The notes: generated from the sequence alone by a model not told the origin. A DNA stretch of 64,000 bases from Sphingomonas sp. AP4-R1 (GCF_013113735.1 NZ_CP053346.1:2928001-2992000), one strand, 5' to 3'; shown: positions 53,856 to 62,062, numbered from the stretch's first letter. Numbers and translations are program-made.

Positions 53856-54473
53856 TTATTTCTCTGATGCCCTGCCCAGTCGCCGGTCGAGCAGCACCAT
53901 CAGGTGGCCGAAGAGGAGGAATACCGCCGAGATCGTGACGACATAGGCGGACACGCCCGCCCAGCCGATCCGGCCCGGATCGATGAAGGGATAGGGATAG
54001 AAGCCGCCCGTCGCCCCCCGGATCAATGCATAGCCCAGATAGACGATCGGGAAGATCGCGATCAGCCAGGGATCGCGCGCCCGCAGCTTGCCCTTTTCGG
54101 CGAGGAACAGCCACGCCGCCACCGTCAGCAGCGGCACCGCATCGTGCAGCAGCGCATTGGTGACGAGCCGCCAGCCCGTCGGGTGGACGATCCGGCGCAG
54201 CATCAGTTCGAACACCGCGCCGACCAGCGCCATCGTCATGGCCAGCCCGGCGAGGACGAGGGGATGGCGCAGCTTCACCGATCCCAGCGCGATGCCGGTG
54301 AAGACGATCGCCGTCGTCAGGTTCGACAGGATCGTGAAGAAGATGGAGAGGCGCCAGAGCGCGGGGGCGAGGCCGTGGACGCGAAGCGCCGCCAGCACCA
54401 CCTGCAGGATCAGCCCGCTCCACCCGCAGGTCGCGATGGCCGCAGCCCAGAGACGCCAGCGCCGTTCACTCAT
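53856..54473 (-). CDS. Pr6Pr family membrane protein
   Basis: The 205-residue protein has six hydrophobic segments. The family-naming signature is at the end (YPYPFIDPGRIGW), together with FTILSNLTTAIVF and LLHDAVPLLTVAAWLFL. The family is named for Pro-rich motifs and has no established function. It is transcribed convergently with the histidine kinase and divergently from the bkd operon. Confidence 0.84.
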   Translation of the reverse strand: MSERRWRLWAAAIATCGWSGLILQVVLAALRVHGLAPALWRLSIFFTILSNLTTAIVFTGIALGSVKLRHPLVLAGLAMTMALVGAVFELMLRRIVHPTGWRLVTNALLHDAVPLLTVAAWLFLAEKGKLRARDPWLIAIFPIVYLGYALIRGATGGFYPYPFIDPGRIGWAGVSAYVVTISAVFLLFGHLMVLLDRRLGRASEK

Positions 54474-54581
54474 CCGCTTGGGTCCTCCCAGAAGCTTGTG
54501 GATCTGCTATTCTTTTGTTACGTCAGCGTGAAACATAATAACCCAGGCAACGGGCGATAGCCCGGATGCGTTGGGGAGAGG

Positions 54582-55862
54582 ATGAATGAGATGGCCGAGC
54601 CGCGTCCACCGCGCAATCTGCCGCCGCTGTCGCTGCACGTGCCGGAGCCTCGCTTCCGGCCGGGTGACGCTGTGGATTTCGCCCAGTTCGATCGCGGGGC
54701 GGCGGGCGCCGTCGCCCGGCCGGATACCGCCGTCGCCGCCGCCGACATACGCGACCTGCCATATGCACTGATCCGCGTGCTGGACGATGAGGGGCGGGCC
54801 AAAGGGCCTTGGGATCCGCGTCTCGATCCCGATCGGCTGCGCGCGATGCTGCGCCATATGGCGCTCACCCGCGCGTTCGACGATCGCATGTATCGCGCCC
54901 AGCGGCAGGGCAAGACCAGCTTCTACATGAAATGCACCGGCGAGGAGGCGACCTCGGTGGGCGCGGCGCACGCGCTGGACCAGGAGGATATGTGCTTCCC
55001 CTCCTATCGCCAGCAGGGGCTGCTGATCGCGCGGGGCTGGCCGATCGGCGACATGATGTGCCAGATCTATTCGAACAGCGGCGATCGGCTGAAGGGCCGG
55101 CAGATGCCGATCATGTATTCGGCGCGCGAGGCCGGCTTCTTCTCGATCAGCGGCAATCTGGCGACGCAATATCCGCAGGCGGTGGGCTTCGCGATGGCGA
55201 GTGCGGCCAAGGGCGACAGCCGGATCGCGGCGAGCTGGGTGGGCGAGGGATCGACCGCCGAGGGCGACTTCCATTCGGCCTGCACCTTCGCCAGCGTCTA
55301 TCGCGCGCCCGTCATCCTCAACATCATCAACAATCAGTGGGCGATCTCGTCCTTTTCCGGCTTCGCGGGGGCGGAGGCGACGACCTTCGCGGCGCGCGCG
55401 ATCGGGTACGGCATCGCCGGGCTCCGGGTGGACGGGAACGACATCCTCGCCGTTTACGCCGCGACCTTGTGGGCGGCCGAGCGGGCACGGGGCAATTTCG
55501 GGCCGACGATCATCGAGCATTTCACCTATCGTGCCGAGGGCCATTCCACCTCGGACGATCCCAGCAAATATCGCTCCGCCGACGAGCGCGCGGCCTGGCC
55601 ATTGGGCGATCCGGTCGCGCGGCTGAAGCAGCATCTGATCGGCTTGAGCGAATGGGACGAGGAACGCCACGCGGCGATGGATCGCGAGGTGGCCGAACAT
55701 GTGCGCGACGAGGGGCGCAAGGCCGAGGCGCTGGGCACGCTCCACGACGGATTGAGCCAGCCTTTCACGACGATGTTCGAGGATGTGTTCGAAGAGCAGC
55801 CCTGGCACCTGAAGGAGCAATCCGAGCAGATGCAGGCCGAGCGCAAGGCGGCGGGGATATGA
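54582..55862 (+). CDS. bkdA1: Branched-chain 2-oxoacid dehydrogenase E1 alpha
   Basis: The 426-residue thiamine-diphosphate enzyme oxidises branched-chain 2-oxoacids from Val, Leu and Ile. MYRAQRQGKTSFYMKCTGEE, then the ThDP motif GEGSTAEGDFHSA...NNQWAIS, and the phospho-loop YRAEGHSTSDDPSKYR are typical of BkdA1. A Met at 54591 has better spacing to the GGGGAGAGG sequence and may be the true start. A repeat element separates it from the E1 beta gene. Lipoamide dehydrogenase (E3) is not in this cluster. Confidence 0.93.
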   Translation: MNEMAEPRPPRNLPPLSLHVPEPRFRPGDAVDFAQFDRGAAGAVARPDTAVAAADIRDLPYALIRVLDDEGRAKGPWDPRLDPDRLRAMLRHMALTRAFDDRMYRAQRQGKTSFYMKCTGEEATSVGAAHALDQEDMCFPSYRQQGLLIARGWPIGDMMCQIYSNSGDRLKGRQMPIMYSAREAGFFSISGNLATQYPQAVGFAMASAAKGDSRIAASWVGEGSTAEGDFHSACTFASVYRAPVILNIINNQWAISSFSGFAGAEATTFAARAIGYGIAGLRVDGNDILAVYAATLWAAERARGNFGPTIIEHFTYRAEGHSTSDDPSKYRSADERAAWPLGDPVARLKQHLIGLSEWDEERHAAMDREVAEHVRDEGRKAEALGTLHDGLSQPFTTMFEDVFEEQPWHLKEQSEQMQAERKAAGI

Positions 55863-55881
55863 AGGCGAGCCCTCTGATGTC

Positions 55882-55966
55882 CCCGTGCGTCCTGAGCCTG
55901 TCGAAGGACGGGCTTCGGGCGGTGCCTTTTGCCTCCCGTGCTTCGACTTCGCTCAGCACGAACGGA
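55882..55966. repeat. Dispersed type A palindromic element inside the bkd operon
   Basis: CCCGTGCGTCCTGAGCCTGTCG ... GTGCTTCGACTTCGCTCAGC then ACGAACGG. Lies in the 120-base gap between the E1 alpha stop and the E1 beta start, so any co-transcript carries this hairpin. Confidence 0.85.
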
Positions 55967-55982
55967 GTGGGGGGCGACGGAG

Positions 55983-57017
55983 ATGAGTGAGGCCATATCT
56001 CAAACCCGCACCATGAACATGATCCAGGCGATCAATTCCGCTCTGGATATCGTGATGGGTCGCGATCCCGATATCGTCGTGCTGGGCGAGGATGTCGGCT
56101 ATTTCGGCGGCGTCTTCAAGGCGACCGAGGGCCTGCAGGCGCGTCACGGCAAGGCGCGCGTGTTCGATACGCCGATCAGCGAATGCGGGATCATCGGCGT
56201 GGCGGTGGGGATGGCCACCTATGGCCTGCGGCCCGTGCCCGAGATCCAGTTCGCCGATTATATCTATCCGGCGCTGGACCAGCTCGTCTCCGAGGCGGCG
56301 CGGCTGCGCTATCGATCGGCGGGGGAATATACCGCGCCGATCACGGTGCGGACGCCGTTCGGCGGCGGCATCTTCGGCGGGCAGACCCACAGCCAGAGCC
56401 CCGAGGGGATCTTCACGCATGTGGCGGGGCTGAAGACGGTGATCCCGTCCAATCCCTATGACGCCAAGGGGCTACTGATCGCGGCGATCGAGGACAATGA
56501 TCCCGTGATCTTCTTCGAGCCCAAGCGCATCTACAATGGCCCGTTCGACGGCCATTATGATCGGCCCGTCACGCCCTGGTCCAAGCATCCGCAGAGCGCG
56601 GTGCCGGAGGATTATTATCGCATCCCGCTGGGGCAGGCGAAGGTGGTGCGCGAGGGTGAGGCCGTCACTCTGCTCTGCTACGGCACGATGGTGCACGTCG
56701 CGCTCGGCGTGGCCGAGGAGACGGGCGCCGACGTAGAGATCATCGATCTTCGCACGCTGGTGCCGCTGGATATCGCGACGATCGAGGAGTCGGTCCGCAA
56801 GACCGGGCGCTGTATCGTGCTGCACGAGGCGACGCGCACCGGCGGCTTCGGAGCCGAGCTGGCCGCCCTCGTGCAGGAGCGCTGTTTCTATGCGCTGGAG
56901 GCGCCTGTCGAGCGCGTGACGGGTTGGGATACGCCGTATCCCCACAGCCTGGAATGGGCCTATTTCCCCGGCCCGGTGCGGCTGACGCAGGCGCTGAAGC
57001 GCGTGATGGAGAGCTGA
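55983..57017 (+). CDS. bkdA2: Branched-chain 2-oxoacid dehydrogenase E1 beta
   Basis: The 344-residue transketolase-like beta subunit forms the E1 heterotetramer. AINSALDIVMGRDPDIVVLGEDVGYFGG and FDTPISECGIIGVAVGMA are family hallmarks; RTPFGGGIFGGQTHSQSPE and LEAPVERVTGWDTPYPHSLE follow. ATG at 55983 fits the usual N-terminus. Three bases separate its stop from the E2 start. Confidence 0.94.
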   Translation: MSEAISQTRTMNMIQAINSALDIVMGRDPDIVVLGEDVGYFGGVFKATEGLQARHGKARVFDTPISECGIIGVAVGMATYGLRPVPEIQFADYIYPALDQLVSEAARLRYRSAGEYTAPITVRTPFGGGIFGGQTHSQSPEGIFTHVAGLKTVIPSNPYDAKGLLIAAIEDNDPVIFFEPKRIYNGPFDGHYDRPVTPWSKHPQSAVPEDYYRIPLGQAKVVREGEAVTLLCYGTMVHVALGVAEETGADVEIIDLRTLVPLDIATIEESVRKTGRCIVLHEATRTGGFGAELAALVQERCFYALEAPVERVTGWDTPYPHSLEWAYFPGPVRLTQALKRVMES

Positions 57018-57020
57018 AAA

Positions 57021-58310
57021 ATGGCGCGCACGACATTCCGGTTGCCGGATATCGGCGAGGGTATCGCCGAGGCGGAGATCGTCGCCTGGCATGTGAAGGT
57101 GGGCGACCGGATCGAGGAGGATGATCCGCTCTGCGACATGATGACCGACAAGGCGACGGTGGAGATGACCGCGCCGGTTTCGGGCGTCGTGGTGGAGGTG
57201 GCCGGCGCGGTCGGCGACCAGATCGCGATCGGGGCGATGCTGGCGGTGTTCGAGGGGGAGGAGATTGCGGGCGAGGCGACGGTGGTGGAGGCGCCAGCGG
57301 AGGCGAGCGCCGTGGCCTTGAGCGAACCGATCGAGCAGGATGCGATCCGTTCGGTTCGAGCAGCGTCGAGTGAAGTCGAGACGCGCCCGTCGAGAACTCC
57401 TGACCAAGACGGTGTTCTCGACAAGCTCGAACCAGACGGGCGTGGAGATCAGGCGGAGCGCCGCGTCCTGGCGTCTCCCGCTGTCCGAGCGCGGGCCAAG
57501 GATCTGGGTATCGATCTTTCACAGATCCAGGCGCAGGGCGGCCGCGTCCGTCATTCCGATCTGGATGCCTATCTTGGCTATCACGGCGCCTATCGCCCGG
57601 CGGGGGGCGCGGCCCGGCCGGATGAGGCGATCAAGGTGGTCGGGCTGCGCCGCCGGATCGCGGAGAATATGGCGGCCGCCAAGCGCGCCATCCCGCATTT
57701 CTCCTATGTCGAGGAACTGGACGTCACGAAGCTGGAGGCGCTCCGGGCGGACCTGAACGAAACGCGTGGGGACAAGCCCCGGCTGACCCTGCTGCCGCTG
57801 CTGATCGTGGCGATCTGCAAGGCGCTGCCCGATTTCCCGATGATCAACGCTCGCTATGACGATGCGGCGGGGATCGTGACGCGGCACGGCGCGGTCCATC
57901 TCGGTATCGCGACGCAGACCGATGCGGGGCTGATGGTGCCCGTGCTCCGCGACGCGCACAGCCTCAACATCTGGCAGCTGGCGGGCGAGATCGTGCGGCT
58001 GGCGGAGGCGGCGCGCAGCGGGAAGGCGAAGAGCGAGGAGCTTTCGGGATCGACGCTCACGATCACCTCGCTGGGGCCGCTCGGCGGGATCGCCACCACG
58101 CCGGTCATCAACCGGCCGGAGGTTGCGATCATCGGGCCGAACCGGATCGTGGAGCGGCCGGTGTTCCGTGATGGTCAGGTGGTGGCGGCGAAGCTGATGA
58201 ATCTGTCCCTGTCGTGCGACCATCGCGTGGTCGACGGATGGGATGCGGCCAGCTTCGTGCAGGCCGTCCGGCGGCTGATCGAGACCCCGGCTCTGCTGTT
58301 CGTCGACTGA
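57021..58310 (+). CDS. bkdB: Branched-chain 2-oxoacid dehydrogenase E2 (lipoamide acyltransferase)
   Basis: The 429-residue protein has a lipoyl domain at 1-80 (Lys44 in MMTDKATVEM), a linker, an E3/E1-binding domain near 150-190 (ASPAVRARAKDLGIDLSQIQ), and a catalytic acyltransferase domain from about 200 with SCDHRVVDGWDAA (catalytic His) near the end. It moves the acyl group to CoA. Residues about 110-140 come from an in-frame type B repeat in the linker (VRAASSEVETRPSRTPDQDG region), foreign to ordinary E2 enzymes. Confidence 0.93.
   Translation: MARTTFRLPDIGEGIAEAEIVAWHVKVGDRIEEDDPLCDMMTDKATVEMTAPVSGVVVEVAGAVGDQIAIGAMLAVFEGEEIAGEATVVEAPAEASAVALSEPIEQDAIRSVRAASSEVETRPSRTPDQDGVLDKLEPDGRGDQAERRVLASPAVRARAKDLGIDLSQIQAQGGRVRHSDLDAYLGYHGAYRPAGGAARPDEAIKVVGLRRRIAENMAAAKRAIPHFSYVEELDVTKLEALRADLNETRGDKPRLTLLPLLIVAICKALPDFPMINARYDDAAGIVTRHGAVHLGIATQTDAGLMVPVLRDAHSLNIWQLAGEIVRLAEAARSGKAKSEELSGSTLTITSLGPLGGIATTPVINRPEVAIIGPNRIVERPVFRDGQVVAAKLMNLSLSCDHRVVDGWDAASFVQAVRRLIETPALLFVD
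57348..57440 (+). repeat. Type B palindromic element inside bkdB, in frame
   Basis: The element opens CCGTTCGGTTCGAGCAGCGT and closes GTTCTCGACAAGCTCGAACC then AGACGGG. It matches the type B copy at 21215. Read in frame it encodes about 31 residues (110-140) of the lipoyl-to-binding-domain linker, a disordered part that tolerates insertion. Confidence 0.88.
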
Positions 58311-58311
58311 G

Positions 58312-58428
58312 TCAGATCAGGACGAGCAGCAGCAGCGTCAGTCCGAGAAATCCGCAGGTGCCTGTGCACCAGGAAACTAGGCAGGCGGAATCGAAATTCA
58401 CGAACGTTTCCGGTGGGATAATATGCAT
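58312..58428 (-). CDS. Candidate 38-aa small membrane protein
   Basis: The frame from ATG 58428 encodes a 38-residue peptide with a short N-terminal part (MHIIPPETFVNF), three cysteines in ACLVSWCTGTC and one hydrophobic C-terminal helix ending GLTLLLLVLI. GGGAGAGGA lies 4-5 bases upstream, a near-ideal ribosome-binding site. The stop lies next to the convergent bkdB stop. No similar protein is known to me. Ribosome-profiling or a peptide would decide whether it is real. Confidence 0.5.
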   Translation of the reverse strand: MHIIPPETFVNFDSACLVSWCTGTCGFLGLTLLLLVLI

Positions 58429-58539
58429 GGCATCCTCTCCCGACTTCGTGCGAATCGGCACAGAGAGAATGACTCAAATCCCCAATATTGGAAAGAGCCC
58501 GAGACGGTCCTTTTTTTGTGTGATCCGCTAACGCGGAGT

Positions 58540-58621
58540 GCCGCACCAGCCCGCTCCCCCACCCGGCCTCCCAACGGCAGTATCATATGGGAGGCCGGGT
58601 GGGGGAGCGGGCTGGTGCGGC
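58540..58621. repeat. 34-bp perfect inverted repeat between bkdB and coaA
   Basis: GCCGCACCAGCCCGCTCCCC (first 20 of 34 bases, 58540-58573) is repeated in exact inverse complement at 58588-58621 around a 14-base loop. A very stable cruciform or hairpin, bidirectional, in the gap between convergent units (small ORF aside). It is unrelated to the GAGCCTGTCG family. Confidence 0.95.
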
Positions 58622-58648
58622 CTCTGGCTCAGCAACGCTGAACCAGTA

Positions 58649-59638
58649 TCAAAGCCGCCGCAGCCACAATTCCTTCACCGCGTGCCGTGCGCCCTTGCGG
58701 ATCACGACGTCGGCGCGGCTGCGCGAGGGTAGGATATTCTCGCACAGGTTGATCGCGTTCACGCTCGCCCAGATATCCCGTGCCGCGACCAAGGCCTGCT
58801 CGCGCGTGAGATGCGCGAAGTGATGGAAATAGGATTTGGGATCCTGGAAGGCCGTGCGCTGGAGCAGCAGGAAGCGCTCCTCATACCAGCGCTCGATATC
58901 GTCCGGATCGGCATCAATATAGATCGAAAGATCGAAGAAATCGCTGGCCGTATAGGGATAATAAGCGTCGTGGCCGGTGCCGATCTGGAGGACGTTGAGC
59001 CCCTCGAAGATCAGGATATCCGGCTGATCGACCGTCTGCACCTGTCCCGGCACGATATCATAGGCATGGTGCGAATAGACCGGAGTCTCGCCGCGTCCGG
59101 TGGAGCGCACGTCGGCGAGGAAATCGATCATCCGGCGCACGTCATAGCTTTCGGGAAAGCCCTTCCGCGACATAAGCCCACGCTCTTCCAACGTCCGCGT
59201 GGGATAGAGGAAGCCGTCCGTCGTCACGAGATCGACGGAGGGATGATCCGGCCAGCGCGAGAGCAGAGCGCGCAACACGCGCGCCATCGTGCTCTTGCCG
59301 ACCGCGACGGAGCCCGCGATCGCGACGATATAGGGCCGGCGGCTGGCGGGGCGGCCGAGAAAATCGTCGGTGACGCGGGAAAGGCCGCGCGAGGCGCCGA
59401 CGTGCAGATTGATCAGGCGCGTGAGCGGCAGATAGACCTGCTCCACCTCGGCCAGCGAGATGGGCTCGTTCGCGCCGCGCAGACGCGCCAGATCGCCTTC
59501 GTCCAGCGTGAGCGGCACGGCCGAGCGCAGCCGCGCCCAGGCGGCCCGATCGAAGCGCGTATGGCTGGACGTGCCGATCGGGGCGTCGGGCGCGAACGAC
59601 GACCAACTCGGCCGCCGGGCGGTTCCTTCTACAGGAAT
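58649..59638 (-). CDS. coaA: Pantothenate kinase (type I CoaA), start codon uncertain
   Basis: The enzyme phosphorylates pantothenate, the first committed step of CoA synthesis. The ATP site IAGSVAVGKSTMARVLRALL and GFLYPTRTLEERGLMSRKGFPESYD match E. coli CoaA closely, as do PVYSHHAYDIVPG and DILIFEGLNVLQ. The coordinate 59638 is an ATT, used only as the outer limit. Homology starts by about 59565 (TRFDRAAWARLRSAVP), yet no ATG, GTG or TTG lies in frame between 60148 and the GTG at 59518, which would cut off the conserved N-terminus. It overlaps panD by ten bases in this form. Confidence 0.87.
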   Translation of the reverse strand: MPVEGTARRPSWSSFAPDAPIGTSSHTRFDRAAWARLRSAVPLTLDEGDLARLRGANEPISLAEVEQVYLPLTRLINLHVGASRGLSRVTDDFLGRPASRRPYIVAIAGSVAVGKSTMARVLRALLSRWPDHPSVDLVTTDGFLYPTRTLEERGLMSRKGFPESYDVRRMIDFLADVRSTGRGETPVYSHHAYDIVPGQVQTVDQPDILIFEGLNVLQIGTGHDAYYPYTASDFFDLSIYIDADPDDIERWYEERFLLLQRTAFQDPKSYFHHFAHLTREQALVAARDIWASVNAINLCENILPSRSRADVVIRKGARHAVKELWLRRL

Positions 59639-60015
59639 GACGCCACTTCCCGCTTGGGATGCTCCACCAGATGGCGAATCAGGCGATTGGCCTTGTCGAC
59701 GAGGATCACATGCGGCGTGATCGGCTCGGCCGTCAGCTCGAAGCCCATGATGATGACCTCCTCGCCCTCGCCGATCAGATGCGCGGCGGCGCCATTCATG
59801 CAGATCTCGCCCGAACCGCGTTCGCCCGCGATCACATAGGTTTCGAGGCGCGAGCCGCTGGTGTTCGAGACGACCAGCACCTTCTCGCCCGCCCACAGGC
59901 CGACCGCGTCCAGCAGATCGCTGTCGATCGTGATCGATCCGACATAGGCCAGATTCGCCTCCGTAACGGTGGCATTGTGGATCTTGGAGCGCATCACCCA
60001 ACGCACGATAGACAT
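59629..60015 (-). CDS. panD: Aspartate 1-decarboxylase
   Basis: The 128-residue pyruvoyl enzyme makes beta-alanine for pantothenate. The self-cleavage site Gly-Ser is in NLAYVGSITID; SKIHNATVTEANL and GAAAHLIGEGEEVIIMGF are typical. ATG at 60015 follows GGGAGG. It lies directly ahead of coaA on the minus strand and is divergent from panB-panC (196-base gap). Confidence 0.94.
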   Translation of the reverse strand: MSIVRWVMRSKIHNATVTEANLAYVGSITIDSDLLDAVGLWAGEKVLVVSNTSGSRLETYVIAGERGSGEICMNGAAAHLIGEGEEVIIMGFELTAEPITPHVILVDKANRLIRHLVEHPKREVASFL

Positions 60016-60210
60016 CCTCCCGCCGCTCAACCGGCTCAGGCCGCATATAGTGCGTGAATCCGCGTTCGCGAAGATGTCGCATTTGCGAGGGGGCACCTCG
60101 CGGGCTAGAGCCGCCGCCCGAACCATGAACTTGAAGTCCCCCTCTCATCGTGAGGACAGGCTCAGCCTCTCTTCAGGGCGAGCGGACGGCTGGAGCAGGA
60201 GCCAGTTAAG

Positions 60211-61083
60211 ATGCGGCTGACCGTCGCCGGGATCGCCCGGATGAAGGCCAAGGGCGAGCGGATCGCGATGCTCACCTGTTACGATCACGCCTCCGCGCTG
60301 ATCGCGGAGCGGGCGGGGCTGCGCTTCCTGCTGGTGGGCGATTCGCTCGGGCAGGTGATGCTGGGCCACGGATCGACCATCCCGGTGACGCTGGACGACA
60401 TGATCCACCACAGCGCCGCCGTGGCGCGCGGCGCGCCGGAGTCGCTGATCGTCGCGGACCTGCCGTTCCTCACCTATGCGAGCGCAGATCAGGCCGTGCT
60501 GTCCGCGCGGCGGCTGATGCAGGAAGGGCGCTGCCACGCGGTCAAGCTGGAGGGCGGGGCGCCCGTGCTGGGCGTCGTGGAGCATCTGGTGTCGCTGGGC
60601 GTGCCGGTGATGGGCCATCTGGGTTTCACCCCGCAGGCGGCCAACCAGATCGGCGTGCGGGTGCAGGCCAAGACGGCGGCACCGGCGGCGGAACTGATCC
60701 GCGACGCGCTGGCGCTGGAGCGCGCGGGCGCGTTCGCGATCGTGCTGGAACTGGTGCCGATCGAACTCGCGGCCGAAGTCTCGAAGCGGCTGACCATCCC
60801 CACGATCGGCATCGGCGCGGGGCCGGGCTGCGATGGGCAGGTGCAGGTGTGGCATGACGTGCTGGGCCTCCACGATCATCCGCCGTTCCGCCATGCGGGC
60901 CGCTATGGCGAGATCGGCAAGGCGATCGAGACGGCGCTGGCCGGATATGCGGGCGACGTGGTGAGCGGCGCCTTCCCGACCGAGGCCAATGGCGCCTCGA
61001 TCGACGCGAGCGTGATCGCGGAAGCGGCGGCGCTGGTGGACGGGCAGGCGAGCGCGAGCGCGCTCGTGGACGACCGCGCATGA
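60211..61083 (+). CDS. panB: 3-methyl-2-oxobutanoate hydroxymethyltransferase
   Basis: The 290-residue TIM-barrel enzyme makes ketopantoate from 2-oxoisovalerate. Motifs are MLTCYDHASALIAERAGL, VGDSLGQVMLGHGSTIPVT, AVKLEGGAPVLGVV, and IGIGAGPGCDGQVQVWHDVLG. Its substrate is also the substrate of the bkd complex encoded 3 kb away, so the two pathways compete for 2-oxoisovalerate. The stop overlaps the panC start (ATGA). Confidence 0.95.
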   Translation: MRLTVAGIARMKAKGERIAMLTCYDHASALIAERAGLRFLLVGDSLGQVMLGHGSTIPVTLDDMIHHSAAVARGAPESLIVADLPFLTYASADQAVLSARRLMQEGRCHAVKLEGGAPVLGVVEHLVSLGVPVMGHLGFTPQAANQIGVRVQAKTAAPAAELIRDALALERAGAFAIVLELVPIELAAEVSKRLTIPTIGIGAGPGCDGQVQVWHDVLGLHDHPPFRHAGRYGEIGKAIETALAGYAGDVVSGAFPTEANGASIDASVIAEAAALVDGQASASALVDDRA

Positions 61084-61925
61084 AGATCGCCCGCACCGTG
61101 GCGGAGGTGCGCGCGGCGCGCGCGACGCTCGGCCGGCTCGGCTTCGTGCCGACGATGGGGGCGCTGCACGACGGGCATATGAGCCTGATGGCGGCGGCGC
61201 GCGACGGCTGCGACGCGGTGGCGGCGAGCATCTTCGTGAATCCCACCCAGTTCGGCCCGAACGAGGATCTGTCTCGCTATCCGCGCCCGATCGAGGCGGA
61301 CATCGCCCGGCTGGAGGCGGCGGGAGTGGAGATGTTGTTCCTGCCCACGGTGGACATCGTCTATCCCCATGGTTTCGACACGCGGATCGAGGTGGGTGCG
61401 ATCGCCAACCGGCTGGAAGGCGCGGTGCGGCCCGGCCATTTTTCCGGCGTGGCAACGGTGGTGAACAAGCTTTTCAATATCGTGGCGCCCGATGTGGCGT
61501 GGTTCGGCCAGAAGGACGTGCAGCAGACGCGCGTGATCCTGCAGATGGTGCGCGATCTGGACCTGCCGGTGGAGATCAGGATCGGCGCGACCTTGCGCGA
61601 GGCGGACGGGCTCGCTCTGTCCAGCCGCAACGTCTATCTTTCGGCCGGGGACCGTGCGGAGGCGGTGGCGCTGTATCGCGGGCTTGCGGCGGCCGAGGCG
61701 GCATGGGCCGGGGGCGAGGCGCGCACGGCGACGCTCCGTAGCCTGATCGCCACCGAGATCGCGACGACCGGCGGCGTGGTCGATTATATCAGCATCGCGG
61801 ATGGCGACACGCTGGAGGAACTGGACGCGGTGCCCGATGCGGGCGCGGTGATGTCGCTGGCGGTGCGCTACGGCACGACACGATTGATCGACAATCTGGT
61901 GCTGGCGCCGCGCGCCGCGCGCTAA
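61080..61925 (+). CDS. panC: Pantoate-beta-alanine ligase
   Basis: The 281-residue enzyme joins pantoate and beta-alanine with ATP. PTMGALHDGHMSLM carries the HxGH nucleotide site, followed by FVNPTQFGPNEDLSRYPR, FGQKDVQQTRVI and ADGLALSSRNVYLS. ATG overlaps the panB stop. A hairpin lies just after the stop. Confidence 0.95.
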   Translation: MKIARTVAEVRAARATLGRLGFVPTMGALHDGHMSLMAAARDGCDAVAASIFVNPTQFGPNEDLSRYPRPIEADIARLEAAGVEMLFLPTVDIVYPHGFDTRIEVGAIANRLEGAVRPGHFSGVATVVNKLFNIVAPDVAWFGQKDVQQTRVILQMVRDLDLPVEIRIGATLREADGLALSSRNVYLSAGDRAEAVALYRGLAAAEAAWAGGEARTATLRSLIATEIATTGGVVDYISIADGDTLEELDAVPDAGAVMSLAVRYGTTRLIDNLVLAPRAAR

Positions 61926-62062
61926 ATGCGCATTGTGAACGCGCCGATTGGCGCGCTGCGATTTCGGCGAAGCTGAAACCGGGCACGCGGCGCGGCTTCG
62001 GGCGAAAGGCGCCGGGACAGGCTGGCCGTTGTCGAAAGCAGCGGGATTGATGACTTGGTCAT
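61922..62062 (-). CDS. Candidate 46-aa basic small protein
   Basis: A frame from ATG 62062, with CGGAG about 9 bases upstream, encodes 46 residues: a Ser/Thr-rich N-terminus (MTKSSIPLLSTTASLSRRL) and an Arg-rich C-terminus. It lies downstream of the P-loop ATPase on the same strand and overlaps the last codon of panC. Composition is G+C-rich like the core genome, unlike the ATPase gene. Low confidence; it may be chance. Confidence 0.25.
   Translation of the reverse strand: MTKSSIPLLSTTASLSRRLSPEAAPRARFQLRRNRSAPIGAFTMRI
61940..61955. terminator. Short hairpin after panC
   Basis: CGCGCC-GATT-GGCGCG, a perfect 6-bp G+C stem 15 bases after the panC stop. No T-run follows. Confidence 0.4.

Noticed and set aside
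54515..54541. Possible sigma-70 promoter TTGTTA-N15-TAATAA before bkdA1
   Set aside because: Spacing of 15 is short and the boxes are imperfect, so it is not listed as a feature; it remains the best candidate in that gap.
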